Origin: Bog-793 sp050013835
Lineage (GTDB): Bacteria > Actinomycetota > Acidimicrobiia > Acidimicrobiales > Bog-793
Assembly: GCA_050013835.1 (NCBI GenBank)
Contig: JBEKEM010000002.1
Span: 62,001-126,000 of the forward strand
Length of the DNA: 64,000 bases
Reading direction: 5' to 3'
The notes under the pieces were generated by a model. The model made no database searches. It saw only the letters and a program-made list of their open reading frames with translations, and was not told where the DNA came from. The translations under genes and the position numbers were made by a program. Of the stretch, positions 36,420 to 44,269 are shown piece by piece (positions within the stretch are counted from its first letter, which is position 1; each line of letters opens with the position of its first letter).

Positions 36420-36998
36420 TTAGCTGTCCGCTTCTTGCCGGAAGTTCTCGAAGTAACGGCTCGGCGTCGGACCCCGCTGGTTCTGGTACTTCGAGCCGAG
36501 CGACTTCGAGCCATAGGGCCGCTCGGCCGGCGATGTCATGGCCAGAAAGCTGATCTGGCCGATCTTCATGCCCGGGTAGACGGTGATTGGCAGGCTGGCG
36601 ACGTTCGACAGCTCGAGGGTCAGATACCCGGCGAACCCGGGGTCGACGAATCCGGCGGTCGAGTGGATGAGCAGGCCCAGCCGGCCGAGACCCGACTTGC
36701 CCTCGAGCCGCCCGACGAGATCGTCGGCCAGCGCCACCCTCTCGAGCGTCGAACCCAGCACGAACTCCCCGGGATGCAGGATCAACGGCTCATCGCGACT
36801 TATCTCGACGAGCTCGGTGAGCGACTCCTGGTTCTCCTTCACGTCGATGACGCGTGCGGTATGGCTCCGGAAGACGCGGAAGTAGCGGTCGACGTGAAGA
36901 TCGACCGAGGACGGTTGGATGGCGGTCTCGTCGAGCGGATCGATGACGATGCGACCCGCCGCTAGGGCCTCGCGGATAGACGTGTCGGAAAGGATCAT
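36420..36998 (-). CDS. dcd: dCTP deaminase (probable bifunctional dCTP deaminase/dUTPase)
   Basis: Makes dUTP, and in actinobacteria usually dUMP, from dCTP for dTMP synthesis. The 192-aa trimeric dUTPase-fold protein begins MILSDTSIREALAAGRI and has IQPSSVDLHV, GKSGLGRLGLLIHSTAGFVD with the catalytic Glu/Ala-type turn, and the C-terminal KYQNQRGPTPSRY. Sequence resembles the bifunctional mycobacterial enzyme, but I cannot prove bifunctionality by eye. Confidence 0.95.
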   Translation of the reverse strand: MILSDTSIREALAAGRIVIDPLDETAIQPSSVDLHVDRYFRVFRSHTARVIDVKENQESLTELVEISRDEPLILHPGEFVLGSTLERVALADDLVGRLEGKSGLGRLGLLIHSTAGFVDPGFAGYLTLELSNVASLPITVYPGMKIGQISFLAMTSPAERPYGSKSLGSKYQNQRGPTPSRYFENFRQEADS

Positions 36999-37080
36999 CT
37001 TCGGTTCGCACGATACAGTGACGGCGGTGACTTGAGGGATCCGGAGGCTCGCGAACGGTTCGAGTCGTCCGATCGGGCTG

Positions 37081-37154
37081 GCGAGCGTAGTTCAGCGGCA
37101 GAACATCAGCTTCCCAAGCTGAGAACGCGGGTTCGATTCCCGTCGCTCGCTCCA
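37081..37154 (+). tRNA. tRNA-Gly (anticodon CCC)
   Basis: Acceptor GCGAGCG pairs with CGCTCGC. D-arm AGTTCAGCGGCAGAAC. Anticodon stem TCAGC/GCTGA encloses TTCCCAA (anticodon CCC). T-arm GCGGG-TTCGATT-CCCGT. Discriminator T followed by encoded CCA (37152-37154). A degenerate copy of its 3' half lies near 39133-39183. Confidence 0.96.
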
Positions 37155-37248
37155 CGGCTTTCCTGCCGCGCGATTCCTCTCGCCTTGTCCCCCTCCGCAT
37201 TGCCTGAATACCCCCGTTTCGCGCCGGGGCCTGGAGTTTTGCCTTTGC

Positions 37249-37260
37249 TACCGTCAGGCG
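37249..37260 (+). promoter_or_regulatory. Leaderless promoter (-10) of the first tandem membrane protein gene
   Basis: TACCGT (37249-37254), six bases, then ATG 37261. The same CCTTTG-n-TACCGT arrangement precedes the paralogue. Confidence 0.55.
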
Positions 37261-38940
37261 ATGCCGCCGCCGGATCTCTCAGCTCGAGAAACCGAGGATC
37301 CCCGTGTCCCAGCAAGGGTCGTGCCGGATGGGGGGCGTGCTCGTCGGTGGGTCGCCCTGACGGCCATCCTCGCCTTCGGCGTCGGCGTGCCGTTCGTCCT
37401 CTCCCTGACGACCCACAGCATCTCCATCCCCCACAACGACTCCTGGTCGTACAGCAAGGCCGCCGAGATCTTCGCCCGGACAGGGCAAATCCAGCTCCAG
37501 AACTGGAATCGCAGCGCGCTGGTCGGCCAGTTGGTGCTGCTCGGACCACTGGGCCGGTGGATCTGGGTCCAGCAGACCGCCGTTGCCGTGCTCGGCGTCG
37601 TCGGCCTCTTGCTCACCTTCCGGATTCTGGCGAGGCGCCTCGCCCCGGGAACTGCCCTGTTGGGAACGGCGCTCGTCGCGGTGCTCCCCGGTTACGGGTT
37701 GATCTCGACGTCGTTCATGGACGCCATCCCGGCCTTCACCGCCGCGGTCGGGTGCATTGCCGTGGCCGACGTCGCGATCGAAAGACAATCACCGGCTCTC
37801 CTCGCCGCGGCGCTCGCGATCGGGTTCGTCGGCTTCACGATCCGGGAAGAGGTCCTGGCGGCGCTCATAGCCGCCGTCGCGGCGGCCCTGTCTGTTTGGC
37901 GCCACCGCCACGTCCTCACCGTCGTCTCGATGGCGGCGGTCTTGGTCGCGGCCATGGCGGCGTTCGAGATCTGGCGGACCCATCTCCCCGACGCCGACCG
38001 TCCGGTGATCCGGTTCTACCTTCATGACGCGCTGAACGGCGCCGCGCGCAGCTACTTCACGCTCGCCTTGTTCCTGTTACCGGCGGTGCTTGCTTCCGGC
38101 GTGCTCCGGCGCCCGTCACGCCTCGGTGTGGCACTGGCCGTGCCGGCCGGGGTGATCGGCTGGGCCACCGTGTCGCGCTTCGGCTCCCTGACCTTCCTGG
38201 GCAACTACCTCGGGTCGAGCGGTGCCTACGCCACCGCCGACATCGGGGTCCGGGTCCTGTTCCCCAGCGCCGTAATGGACATCGTGCTCGTCGCCGCCCT
38301 CGTTTCGGGAATCCTGTTCCCCGCCGTCGTCGTGATGAGATGGCGCGCCCTGGACCCGATGCTCGCCGCCCTCGGCATCCTCGCGTTCCTCGGCGTGGTC
38401 GGCGAATGCCTCGCCGGCGAACTCGTCTACGACCGCGATCTTCTCGTGCTCGTCCTTCCCGCCGCCGTCCTCTGCCTGCGCGCGCCGGCCCGACGCCCCG
38501 AGCCCTGGGTGAGCGCGGTACCGCTCGCGGGGCTCGCCGCACTGTCGCTCCTCCTCTGCGCCAACGCCCTGGCCCGCGACGGCGCCATCTGGGGAACGGC
38601 GGACCGGCTGGTCGCCAGGGGTGTCCCGGCAACGGGGATCGACGCCGGACTGGACTGGGTGGCCTACCACTCGCCGACGCCGGTGGTCCGCGGCCAGCCC
38701 GAGAACCCAGCGGAACTGGGCTTCTGGGATCAGCTGTTCCCCGACTTCCGGTCCTGCTTCGCGATCACGGTGTCGCCATTGCCCGGCCGCAGGCCAGTCG
38801 AGCGCGTCACGTACTCGACCTACGCGGTCGCCGGCACCTCGGTGCTCGACGTCTACCGGCTGGGCTCCTGCGCCACCACGGCCGGCTCCGCGCGCCGGGG
38901 GACTGCTCCCGCGTCCGGCCCTCCGGGGCTGCCGGGCTGA
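37261..38940 (+). CDS. Polytopic membrane protein, probable GT-C-type glycosyltransferase (copy 1)
   Basis: A 559-aa membrane protein with about ten to twelve hydrophobic helices. After the first helix (about residues 30-48) an outer loop contains SIPHNDSWSYSKAAEIFARTG, an Asp-containing loop in the place where GT-C (PMT/ArnT-like) glycosyltransferases keep their catalytic acid. Then come GPLGRWIW, a TIREE helix-turn and YDRDLLVLVLPAAVL. The last 100 residues form a soluble outer domain (IDAGLDWVAYHSPTPVVRG). It is a paralogue of the next gene and starts at the ATG after a leaderless -10. The glycosyltransferase assignment is inference; donor and acceptor are unknown. Confidence 0.75.
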   Translation: MPPPDLSARETEDPRVPARVVPDGGRARRWVALTAILAFGVGVPFVLSLTTHSISIPHNDSWSYSKAAEIFARTGQIQLQNWNRSALVGQLVLLGPLGRWIWVQQTAVAVLGVVGLLLTFRILARRLAPGTALLGTALVAVLPGYGLISTSFMDAIPAFTAAVGCIAVADVAIERQSPALLAAALAIGFVGFTIREEVLAALIAAVAAALSVWRHRHVLTVVSMAAVLVAAMAAFEIWRTHLPDADRPVIRFYLHDALNGAARSYFTLALFLLPAVLASGVLRRPSRLGVALAVPAGVIGWATVSRFGSLTFLGNYLGSSGAYATADIGVRVLFPSAVMDIVLVAALVSGILFPAVVVMRWRALDPMLAALGILAFLGVVGECLAGELVYDRDLLVLVLPAAVLCLRAPARRPEPWVSAVPLAGLAALSLLLCANALARDGAIWGTADRLVARGVPATGIDAGLDWVAYHSPTPVVRGQPENPAELGFWDQLFPDFRSCFAITVSPLPGRRPVERVTYSTYAVAGTSVLDVYRLGSCATTAGSARRGTAPASGPPGLPG

Positions 38941-39132
38941 TTCTTCCGGCCGCCGTCCGCGGCGACTCGTCAGGGCTCCGGCGATCCACGCATGAGGGCT
39001 CGTCGCAGGGAAAACCGGGCGACGACCCCCCGGGGTGCGACAACGCTCGGCAGCCCGGCGACCGAACTCGCGGGGATGGCCGTCTGCTGACCGCCGAGAT
39101 GCGGGGCGCCACCGCCTCAGACTGGAGCCAGG
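38941..39132. other. Spacer between tandem paralogues, no gene seen
   Basis: This forms the first part of the 344-bp gap between the two membrane protein genes. The frame of the second gene is open through it, but the residues are unlike copy 1, so it is not coding by comparison. Confidence 0.5.
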
Positions 39133-39183
39133 GTTTCAGCAGCTTCCCCAGATGGGAACGCGAGTTCGACTCCCGTCGCTCGC
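39133..39183 (+). pseudogene. Degenerate 3' half of tRNA-Gly
   Basis: The sequence matches the anticodon-to-acceptor part of the tRNA-Gly at 37081: TTTCAGCAGCTTCCCC, then GGGAACGCGAGTTCGACTC and CCGTCGCTCGC. The anticodon stem no longer pairs, the 5' half is gone and no CCA follows. It lies in the same position relative to copy 2 as the intact tRNA does to copy 1. Confidence 0.7.
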
Positions 39184-39272
39184 CGCCGGGCATCTCTCGG
39201 CGCGGGCGTTCCCCTTTCCCGTTAAGTCGGGAAGGGGCTGCTCGCAGCCCGTGTCTGGGGACCCTCCTTTGG

Positions 39273-39284
39273 TACCGTCTCGTG
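39273..39284 (+). promoter_or_regulatory. Leaderless promoter (-10) of the second tandem membrane protein gene
   Basis: TACCGT (39273-39278), six bases, then ATG 39285. This duplicated promoter fixes the start and rules out the long upstream open frame. Confidence 0.55.
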
Positions 39285-40919
39285 ATGCAATCGACGCTCC
39301 AGCGACCGGCCACGGGCGTCCGCACGGCGCGGCTCTTCGCCAAAGTGGCGCCGTGGCGGAGCGGTGTCCGCCGAAGGACCGCTCTGGCGTCCCTCGTCGT
39401 TTTCGCGGTCGGCGTGCCGTTCATCCTCGCCCTGACGACCCACAGCCTCTTCATCCCCCACAACGACGGGTGGTCCTACAGCAAGGCGGCCCAACTGTTC
39501 GCCGAAACCGGGGCCATCCACCTTCAGAACTGGAACCGCAGCGCGCTGATCGGCCAGCTGGTGATGCTCGGTCCGCTGGGTCGCTGGATCTGGGCCCAAC
39601 AGACCGCCATGGCCGTGCTCGGTGTGGCTGGCCTGCTCCTCACGTACCGGATCCTCGTGAGACGGCTGACCCCTGGGCGCGCCCTGCTGGGAACGGCGCT
39701 CGTCGCCGTGCTTCCCGGCTACGGATTGCTTTCGACCTCGTTCATGGACACGATCCCGTCGTTCGTCGCCGCAGTTGGATGCCTGGCCGTCGCCGACATC
39801 GCGCTCGAGCGACGGTCCCCGGTCCTCCTGGCCACCGCACTCGCCATCGGGTTCTTCGGCGTCACCATCCGGGAGGAGGTCCTCGCGGCGGCTGCCGCTG
39901 TCGTGGTGGGGGCGCTGCTCGCGTGGGGCCGGGCCCGCGCCCGCACCGTCATCATGATGGCCGCCGTCTTCCTTGTCGCGTTCGCGGTGTTCGAGGTCTG
40001 GCGTTCGGGACTCCCCTACGGTGACCGGCCGGCGATCTGGCTGACGCCAGTCATCGGCCTGGAACATTCCGCACGCGCGTACCTGACCATCGCGCTGTTG
40101 CTGTTCCCCGCGGTGCTCGTCTCCGGTGTGTTGCAGCGCCCGTCCCGACGTGTGCTGGCGATGTGCGTCCCGGGTGCGCTGGTCGGGTTCGCCACAGTCC
40201 TGCGCCTCCACAGATCGATCTTTCTCGGCAACTACTTCAGGCCCGACGGCGCCTACGCCGCGGCCGTGTTCGGGGCCCACATCGTCATCCCGGCCGCCGC
40301 CATGACCGTCCTCATTGTGGCGGCACTGGTCTCCGGCGTGCTCCTGCCCGCCGTCATCGTGACGAGGTGGCGCGATCTCGATCCGATGCTCGCGACCCTC
40401 GGCATCCTGACGATCCTCGGCATCATCGGCGAATCCTTCCTTTCCGAGATCGTCTTCGACCGCGATCTCATCGTGCTGCTGCTGCCCGGCGCCGTCCTGT
40501 GCCTGCGGACGCGGGTGCCGCGCACAAGACTGTGGATGAGCGCCGCGCCGCTGGCGGGCCTGGCGGCGGTGTCGCTCCTCCTCTGCGCCAACGCCATGGC
40601 CCGCGACGCCGCCGTCTGGGAGGCGGCGGACAGTCTCGTCGCCCGGGGTGTCCCGGCGACGAGCATCGATGCCGGGCTGAACTGGGTCGGCTACCACGCG
40701 ACCACGCCGGTAGTGCGCGGGCTCGACCAGCCAGGAGACCCGCTGGACTTCTGGGCGCCGATGTTCCCTGATTCCCGGGCCTGTTATGCGATCACGGAGG
40801 GGCGGAAACGCGGACTCACGGTCCTCGAGCGAATCCCCTTCCGGACCTACGCGGTCTTCAGCACGACCAAGCTCCACGTCTACCGGCTGGGACCGTGTCC
40901 GACCCGTGTCAGCTCGTAG
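39285..40919 (+). CDS. Polytopic membrane protein, probable GT-C-type glycosyltransferase (copy 2)
   Basis: A 544-aa paralogue of the preceding gene, similar along its whole length (by eye well over half the residues identical). Shared blocks include LFIPHNDGWSYSKAA, NWNRSALIGQLV, GPLGRWIWAQQTA, VLPGYG, TIREEVLAA, YFRPDGAYA-type loop and LLLCANAMARD. The unusual outer loop Asp is kept (HND), suggesting both copies are active. Main differences are at the N-terminus and in the last 60 residues. The frame is open far upstream to about 38340, but promoter and paralogue alignment support ATG 39285. Confidence 0.75.
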   Translation: MQSTLQRPATGVRTARLFAKVAPWRSGVRRRTALASLVVFAVGVPFILALTTHSLFIPHNDGWSYSKAAQLFAETGAIHLQNWNRSALIGQLVMLGPLGRWIWAQQTAMAVLGVAGLLLTYRILVRRLTPGRALLGTALVAVLPGYGLLSTSFMDTIPSFVAAVGCLAVADIALERRSPVLLATALAIGFFGVTIREEVLAAAAAVVVGALLAWGRARARTVIMMAAVFLVAFAVFEVWRSGLPYGDRPAIWLTPVIGLEHSARAYLTIALLLFPAVLVSGVLQRPSRRVLAMCVPGALVGFATVLRLHRSIFLGNYFRPDGAYAAAVFGAHIVIPAAAMTVLIVAALVSGVLLPAVIVTRWRDLDPMLATLGILTILGIIGESFLSEIVFDRDLIVLLLPGAVLCLRTRVPRTRLWMSAAPLAGLAAVSLLLCANAMARDAAVWEAADSLVARGVPATSIDAGLNWVGYHATTPVVRGLDQPGDPLDFWAPMFPDSRACYAITEGRKRGLTVLERIPFRTYAVFSTTKLHVYRLGPCPTRVSS

Positions 40920-41023
40920 GAAGGACGACCGTCGCCCCGCCGGGCTCGAGACGCTCGCCGACGACGTGCCCCGAGCGGGTCCACGCTTCCTCGGTCAGCG
41001 ACCCCCCGATGAGCTCGTCGTGG
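40916..41023 (-). other. Short open C-terminal-like fragment, unassigned
   Basis: Between copy 2 and the carboxypeptidase gene, the minus strand reads HDELIGGSLTEEAWTRSG, then HVVGERLEPGGATVVLPTS and a stop, with normal-looking composition. There is no start codon of its own in sensible context. It could be the tail of a lost gene or a chance frame. Confidence 0.25.
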
Positions 41024-42340
41024 TCACGGCGTGACGACGAGAAGCAGGGGGAGTTCGGCGACGACGCCCCAGGGCGCGACGACACTCAGCGAGCCGACGT
41101 CCGAGCCGGCCGGCTCCCCCGCCAGGTCGGTCGGCGAGACACCGGTCCTGGTCGAGACCCGCTCGGTGAGCCTGAGCCCGTGCCACACGACGACGAAGGA
41201 CGCTCGGCGCGGCGCGACGAGTGAAACGCTGGCATTGCCGTGCCGAAGGGCGATGGTGACGACCGTCGCGCCGGGCGCCACCACCCGGTAGGCGACGAGC
41301 CCGTCCGTCGTCGCGTCGAGCAGGGCCTCGTCGACCTGGGCAGCACCCCAGAGTCCGTCGGGCTGACCGAGGGCGGCGGAGACGACGAGCACGCCCTGAT
41401 GGTGAAGCGTGCGGAAGGCGGCGGTGACAAGACAGCCCTTCGCCTCGAGCGTCCAGCCGGACTTCACCCCCTGTATCCCGTCGACGCCGATCGCCGGGTT
41501 GGCGTTCCAGATGCTCCTCACGACGGGGAAGGGGAGGTCCGCCCGGCGGACGATCCCCCGGATCACGGCACTTCCCATGAGATCGGAGGCGAGCCTCGCC
41601 TGGTCGGCCGCGGTGCTCACCGAAGCCGGGTCGACGCCACTCACGTCGGCGTAATGGGTCGAGGCGAGCCGAAGCGACCTCGCCGTCGCGTTCATCTTGG
41701 CGACGAACCGCCAGACGCTGCCGGCATCCCAGTCGGCGAGCATGACGGCGATGTTGTCGCCCGAAGGGATGAGCAGCGCCTCGAGGAGCTGGCGCTCCGA
41801 GAGGATCTCGCCCGCGACGACCTTCACGGTGCTGTCGCCCGCCATCTCCTCCGCCCCGAACGTCGCCACGTCGAACCTTGTGACCCGGATATCCGGGCCC
41901 GATTCGCCCGGCTTGAGCGGGTGATCGTGAAGAACCACGTAGGCCGTCATCATCTTCGTCAGGCTCGCGATCGGGACCGGCCGCTCCGCCGGTGACCGTC
42001 CGACGATCCCGACGCCGCGCACCGCCACGGCGGCCTGCCCGGCCTCGGGCCAGCGCAGCACCGGCGCGGCGCCCGGGACGACGGCCGTCGTCACGACCCG
42101 GATCGCCTCTCTCCAGCCGCTCGCCGCGACGCTCCCCACGGGGCGGACGGGCGACGCGATGTGGCGGCCCGTGACGACGGCCTGCGGGACCGACACGGCG
42201 ACACCGAGCGCGGCGAGGGTCAAGAGGGCGGCCGCCGTCCTGCCGCGCCGCCCCACCCGGGGGGTGCGCCGGTGACGGTGACGGCGGGAAGGTTTGTCAC
42301 CCCGAATCCCCTGCGCGATGGGCACGATCGGCTCGCTCAC
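41024..42340 (-). CDS. D-alanyl-D-alanine carboxypeptidase (peptidase S11, DacA/PBP5-like)
   Basis: A 438-aa exported enzyme that trims peptidoglycan pentapeptides. A basic N-terminus (RRHRHRRTPRVGRRGR) precedes a signal/anchor helix (about residues 40-58). The catalytic domain has SLTK (in PIASLTKMM), SGDN and KSGWT, the three active-site motifs. The C-terminal part is a beta domain ending with a hydrophobic strand (VVAELPLLLVV). I chose GTG 42340, with AGGGGG seven bases upstream. The open frame beyond it has coding-unlike composition. Confidence 0.9.
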   Translation of the reverse strand: MSEPIVPIAQGIRGDKPSRRHRHRRTPRVGRRGRTAAALLTLAALGVAVSVPQAVVTGRHIASPVRPVGSVAASGWREAIRVVTTAVVPGAAPVLRWPEAGQAAVAVRGVGIVGRSPAERPVPIASLTKMMTAYVVLHDHPLKPGESGPDIRVTRFDVATFGAEEMAGDSTVKVVAGEILSERQLLEALLIPSGDNIAVMLADWDAGSVWRFVAKMNATARSLRLASTHYADVSGVDPASVSTAADQARLASDLMGSAVIRGIVRRADLPFPVVRSIWNANPAIGVDGIQGVKSGWTLEAKGCLVTAAFRTLHHQGVLVVSAALGQPDGLWGAAQVDEALLDATTDGLVAYRVVAPGATVVTIALRHGNASVSLVAPRRASFVVVWHGLRLTERVSTRTGVSPTDLAGEPAGSDVGSLSVVAPWGVVAELPLLLVVTP

Positions 42341-42478
42341 GCGTTGACCCCCTGCAATCGGTGCTGGCGAATTCGCTGGGAATCTACCTGGTGCCGGTCC
42401 GACCGGCACCGTGGCGGAGCCTGTTTCTTGTGACGGAGCCGCGTCGCGCCCGCCCGCCCCGGCGGTGCCGCGCGGGCG

Positions 42479-42491
42479 TAGCCTCGGTGAC
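42479..42491 (+). promoter_or_regulatory. Probable leaderless promoter (-10) for the cupin gene
   Basis: TAGCCT (42479-42484), seven bases, then ATG 42492. Confidence 0.45.
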
Positions 42492-42857
42492 ATGCCCCCT
42501 CTCCGCCGTGGCCACCTCTCCGAAGCCTCGCTCGCCCCGCCCAAGGGCGAGACCGCCGGGGAGGTCTTCGGGTTGCACGGCGTCGTGATCGAGCAGATCC
42601 TGAGCGGCGAGCTCGTCGCGCCGGTCGACCACGACCAGCCTCACGACGAGTGGGTCGTCCTGCTCGACGGCCGCGCCGAACTCGACTTGGAGGGCGAACG
42701 CTGCGCGCTCGTCCCGGGCGACTGGATCTTCATCCCCCGCCACACGCCGCACCGATTGGTCCGCACCGACCCGGGATCGCGGTGGCTCGCCGTCCGCTCC
42801 GCCGGCGAGGCACCCGAGGAGGTGCTCCCGCCCATCCGGCGCGCCCCCACCCGGTGA
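42492..42857 (+). CDS. Cupin domain protein
   Basis: A 121-aa single-domain cupin. Motif 1 is DHDQPHDEWVVLLDGRAELDLEGE, with His/Glu metal ligands, and motif 2 is LVPGDWIFIPRHTPHRLVRTDPGSRWLAV. The substrate is unknown; such small cupins are often isomerases or sugar/metal sensors. It overlaps the DUF1810 gene by four bases, so the two form an operon. Confidence 0.85.
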   Translation: MPPLRRGHLSEASLAPPKGETAGEVFGLHGVVIEQILSGELVAPVDHDQPHDEWVVLLDGRAELDLEGERCALVPGDWIFIPRHTPHRLVRTDPGSRWLAVRSAGEAPEEVLPPIRRAPTR

Positions 42858-43285
42858 CGGGAGACGACCCCTGGGACCTCGCGCGCTTCGTCGCGGCCCA
42901 GGACGACGGCAACACCTACGAGCACGCAGTCGGCGAGCTGCGCTGCGGGCGGAAGACGCGGCACTGGATGTGGTTCGTCTTCCCGCAGATCGCCGGGCTC
43001 GGCCGCTCGGCGATGTCGCGCCACTTCGCCATCTCCTCGCTCGACGAGGCCCGGGCCTATCTCGCGCACCCGGTCCTCGGCCCGCGCCTCCTCGCCTGCG
43101 CGGGGATCCTCGCAACGGCCGGCGAGGCGCCGGCAGAGGAAGTCCTCGGGGAGATCGACGCGATGAAGCTGCGCTCCTCGATGACGCTCTTCGCCCTGGC
43201 CTTACCCGACGAGCCGGTCTTCCGACGCGTGCTCGACCTGCACTTCGGGGGCCGGGCCGACCCCGCCACCGAGGCGATCGTCTGA
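42854..43285 (+). CDS. DUF1810 family protein
   Basis: A 143-aa protein of unknown function. The family core is clear: DLARFVAAQDD at the start, ELRCGRKTRHWMWFVFPQIAGLG, HFAISSLDEARAYLAHPVLGPRL and SSMTLFALALPDEPVF. The GTG start overlaps the cupin stop. DUF1810 proteins are small, soluble and often encoded near unrelated metabolic genes. Confidence 0.9.
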   Translation: MTGDDPWDLARFVAAQDDGNTYEHAVGELRCGRKTRHWMWFVFPQIAGLGRSAMSRHFAISSLDEARAYLAHPVLGPRLLACAGILATAGEAPAEEVLGEIDAMKLRSSMTLFALALPDEPVFRRVLDLHFGGRADPATEAIV

Positions 43286-43294
43286 GACGGCGCG

Positions 43295-44179
43295 TCACCG
43301 CGTCCCGGCGGGCGCGAGCCGCGACCAGACGAGCCGCGAGATCCCCCCAATCGTCGAGATCCCATAATCCTCGGTGAGGTTGCCGTTGGTGAGCACGGCG
43401 ACGATGTAGGCGCGACCCTGGCCGTTCACGTAGCCGATGCTGTTGATCTGCCAGTCGTCGTCGACGATCGGCACCCAGCCGTTCTTCAGCGCCACGGTCA
43501 CGCCCGCCGGCGGCCCGGCGCAGATCCCCCACCGGTCGTACGGGATCACGTTCTCCATGAGGTGCAGCTCATAGGCGCGCGAGGTCGCGTCGAGGAGCTT
43601 GTTGGCGAAGACGAGATGCTCGACGAGGCGGACCTGGTCGAGCGCCGTCGTCATCGTCTCGCCCCAGTAGCCCTCGGTGTTCGGTGCCGTGTCGGTGAGC
43701 CTGGCCAGCGAGTCGTAGCGCGCGACCGCCGCCGCCCCGCCGACCTCGTCCCACAGGTCCGTCGCGTCGTCGTTGTCGCTCTCCTCGATCATCCCGGTGG
43801 CGAGATACTCGTCGTCCGTGTCGAGCGGCCGGTACGTCGCCTGCTCCTGATGGAGCAGTGTCTCGAGGATGTCGACCTTCACGATGCTCGCCGTCTGTTC
43901 GGTGACACCGGGCCGGTAGAGGTAGAGCGCGTGGTTCTCCATGTCGTACAGGGCGGCCGTGATGTCGCCCCGGCGGGTCCGCAGGTAGGTCTGCATCGCC
44001 GCGGTCGTGAACGGGTCCGCCTGCGGCATGGACCGCCTCACCGCCCCGAAAGACACACCCTGCCGAGCCGCCGGTTGCGCAGCCGACGCCGCTCCCAGCG
44101 AGCATGCGGCCAGGGACACGACGGCCGAGGCGACGGATGCCAGGCGGAACGTCGCCCTCCTGCGCAGGGAAGCACTCAT
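43295..44179 (-). CDS. Beta-lactamase-fold serine hydrolase lipoprotein
   Basis: A 294-aa exported protein. The signal sequence ends in a lipobox-like SLAAC (Cys about residue 26), suggesting a membrane-anchored lipoprotein. The beta-lactamase2-type domain shows SxxK as SIVK (ASIVKVDIL, about residue 99), an SDN motif (ESDNDDATDLWD, about 133) and LKNGW in place of KTG (about 232). Whether it hydrolyses beta-lactams or is a peptidoglycan enzyme is unclear; a class A omega-loop Glu is not obvious. ATG follows GGAGG by five bases. Confidence 0.8.
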   Translation of the reverse strand: MSASLRRRATFRLASVASAVVSLAACSLGAASAAQPAARQGVSFGAVRRSMPQADPFTTAAMQTYLRTRRGDITAALYDMENHALYLYRPGVTEQTASIVKVDILETLLHQEQATYRPLDTDDEYLATGMIEESDNDDATDLWDEVGGAAAVARYDSLARLTDTAPNTEGYWGETMTTALDQVRLVEHLVFANKLLDATSRAYELHLMENVIPYDRWGICAGPPAGVTVALKNGWVPIVDDDWQINSIGYVNGQGRAYIVAVLTNGNLTEDYGISTIGGISRLVWSRLAPAGTR

Positions 44180-44269
44180 CAGAACCTCCTCGATTCCGGC
44201 AGCCGTCGGGCTAGTTGCTAGCAGGCGGGATCCGGGTCCGGGTGGCGCCGGGAGTCGTCCGACCGCGCC

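Noticed and set aside
38340..39284. Upstream extension of the second membrane protein to 859 codons
   Set aside because: It overlaps copy 1 in another frame, and the promoter plus paralogue alignment place the start at 39285.
44210..44222. GCTAG-TTG-CTAGC palindrome upstream of the beta-lactamase-like gene
   Set aside because: Short, with no promoter or regulator nearby to give it meaning; could easily be chance.
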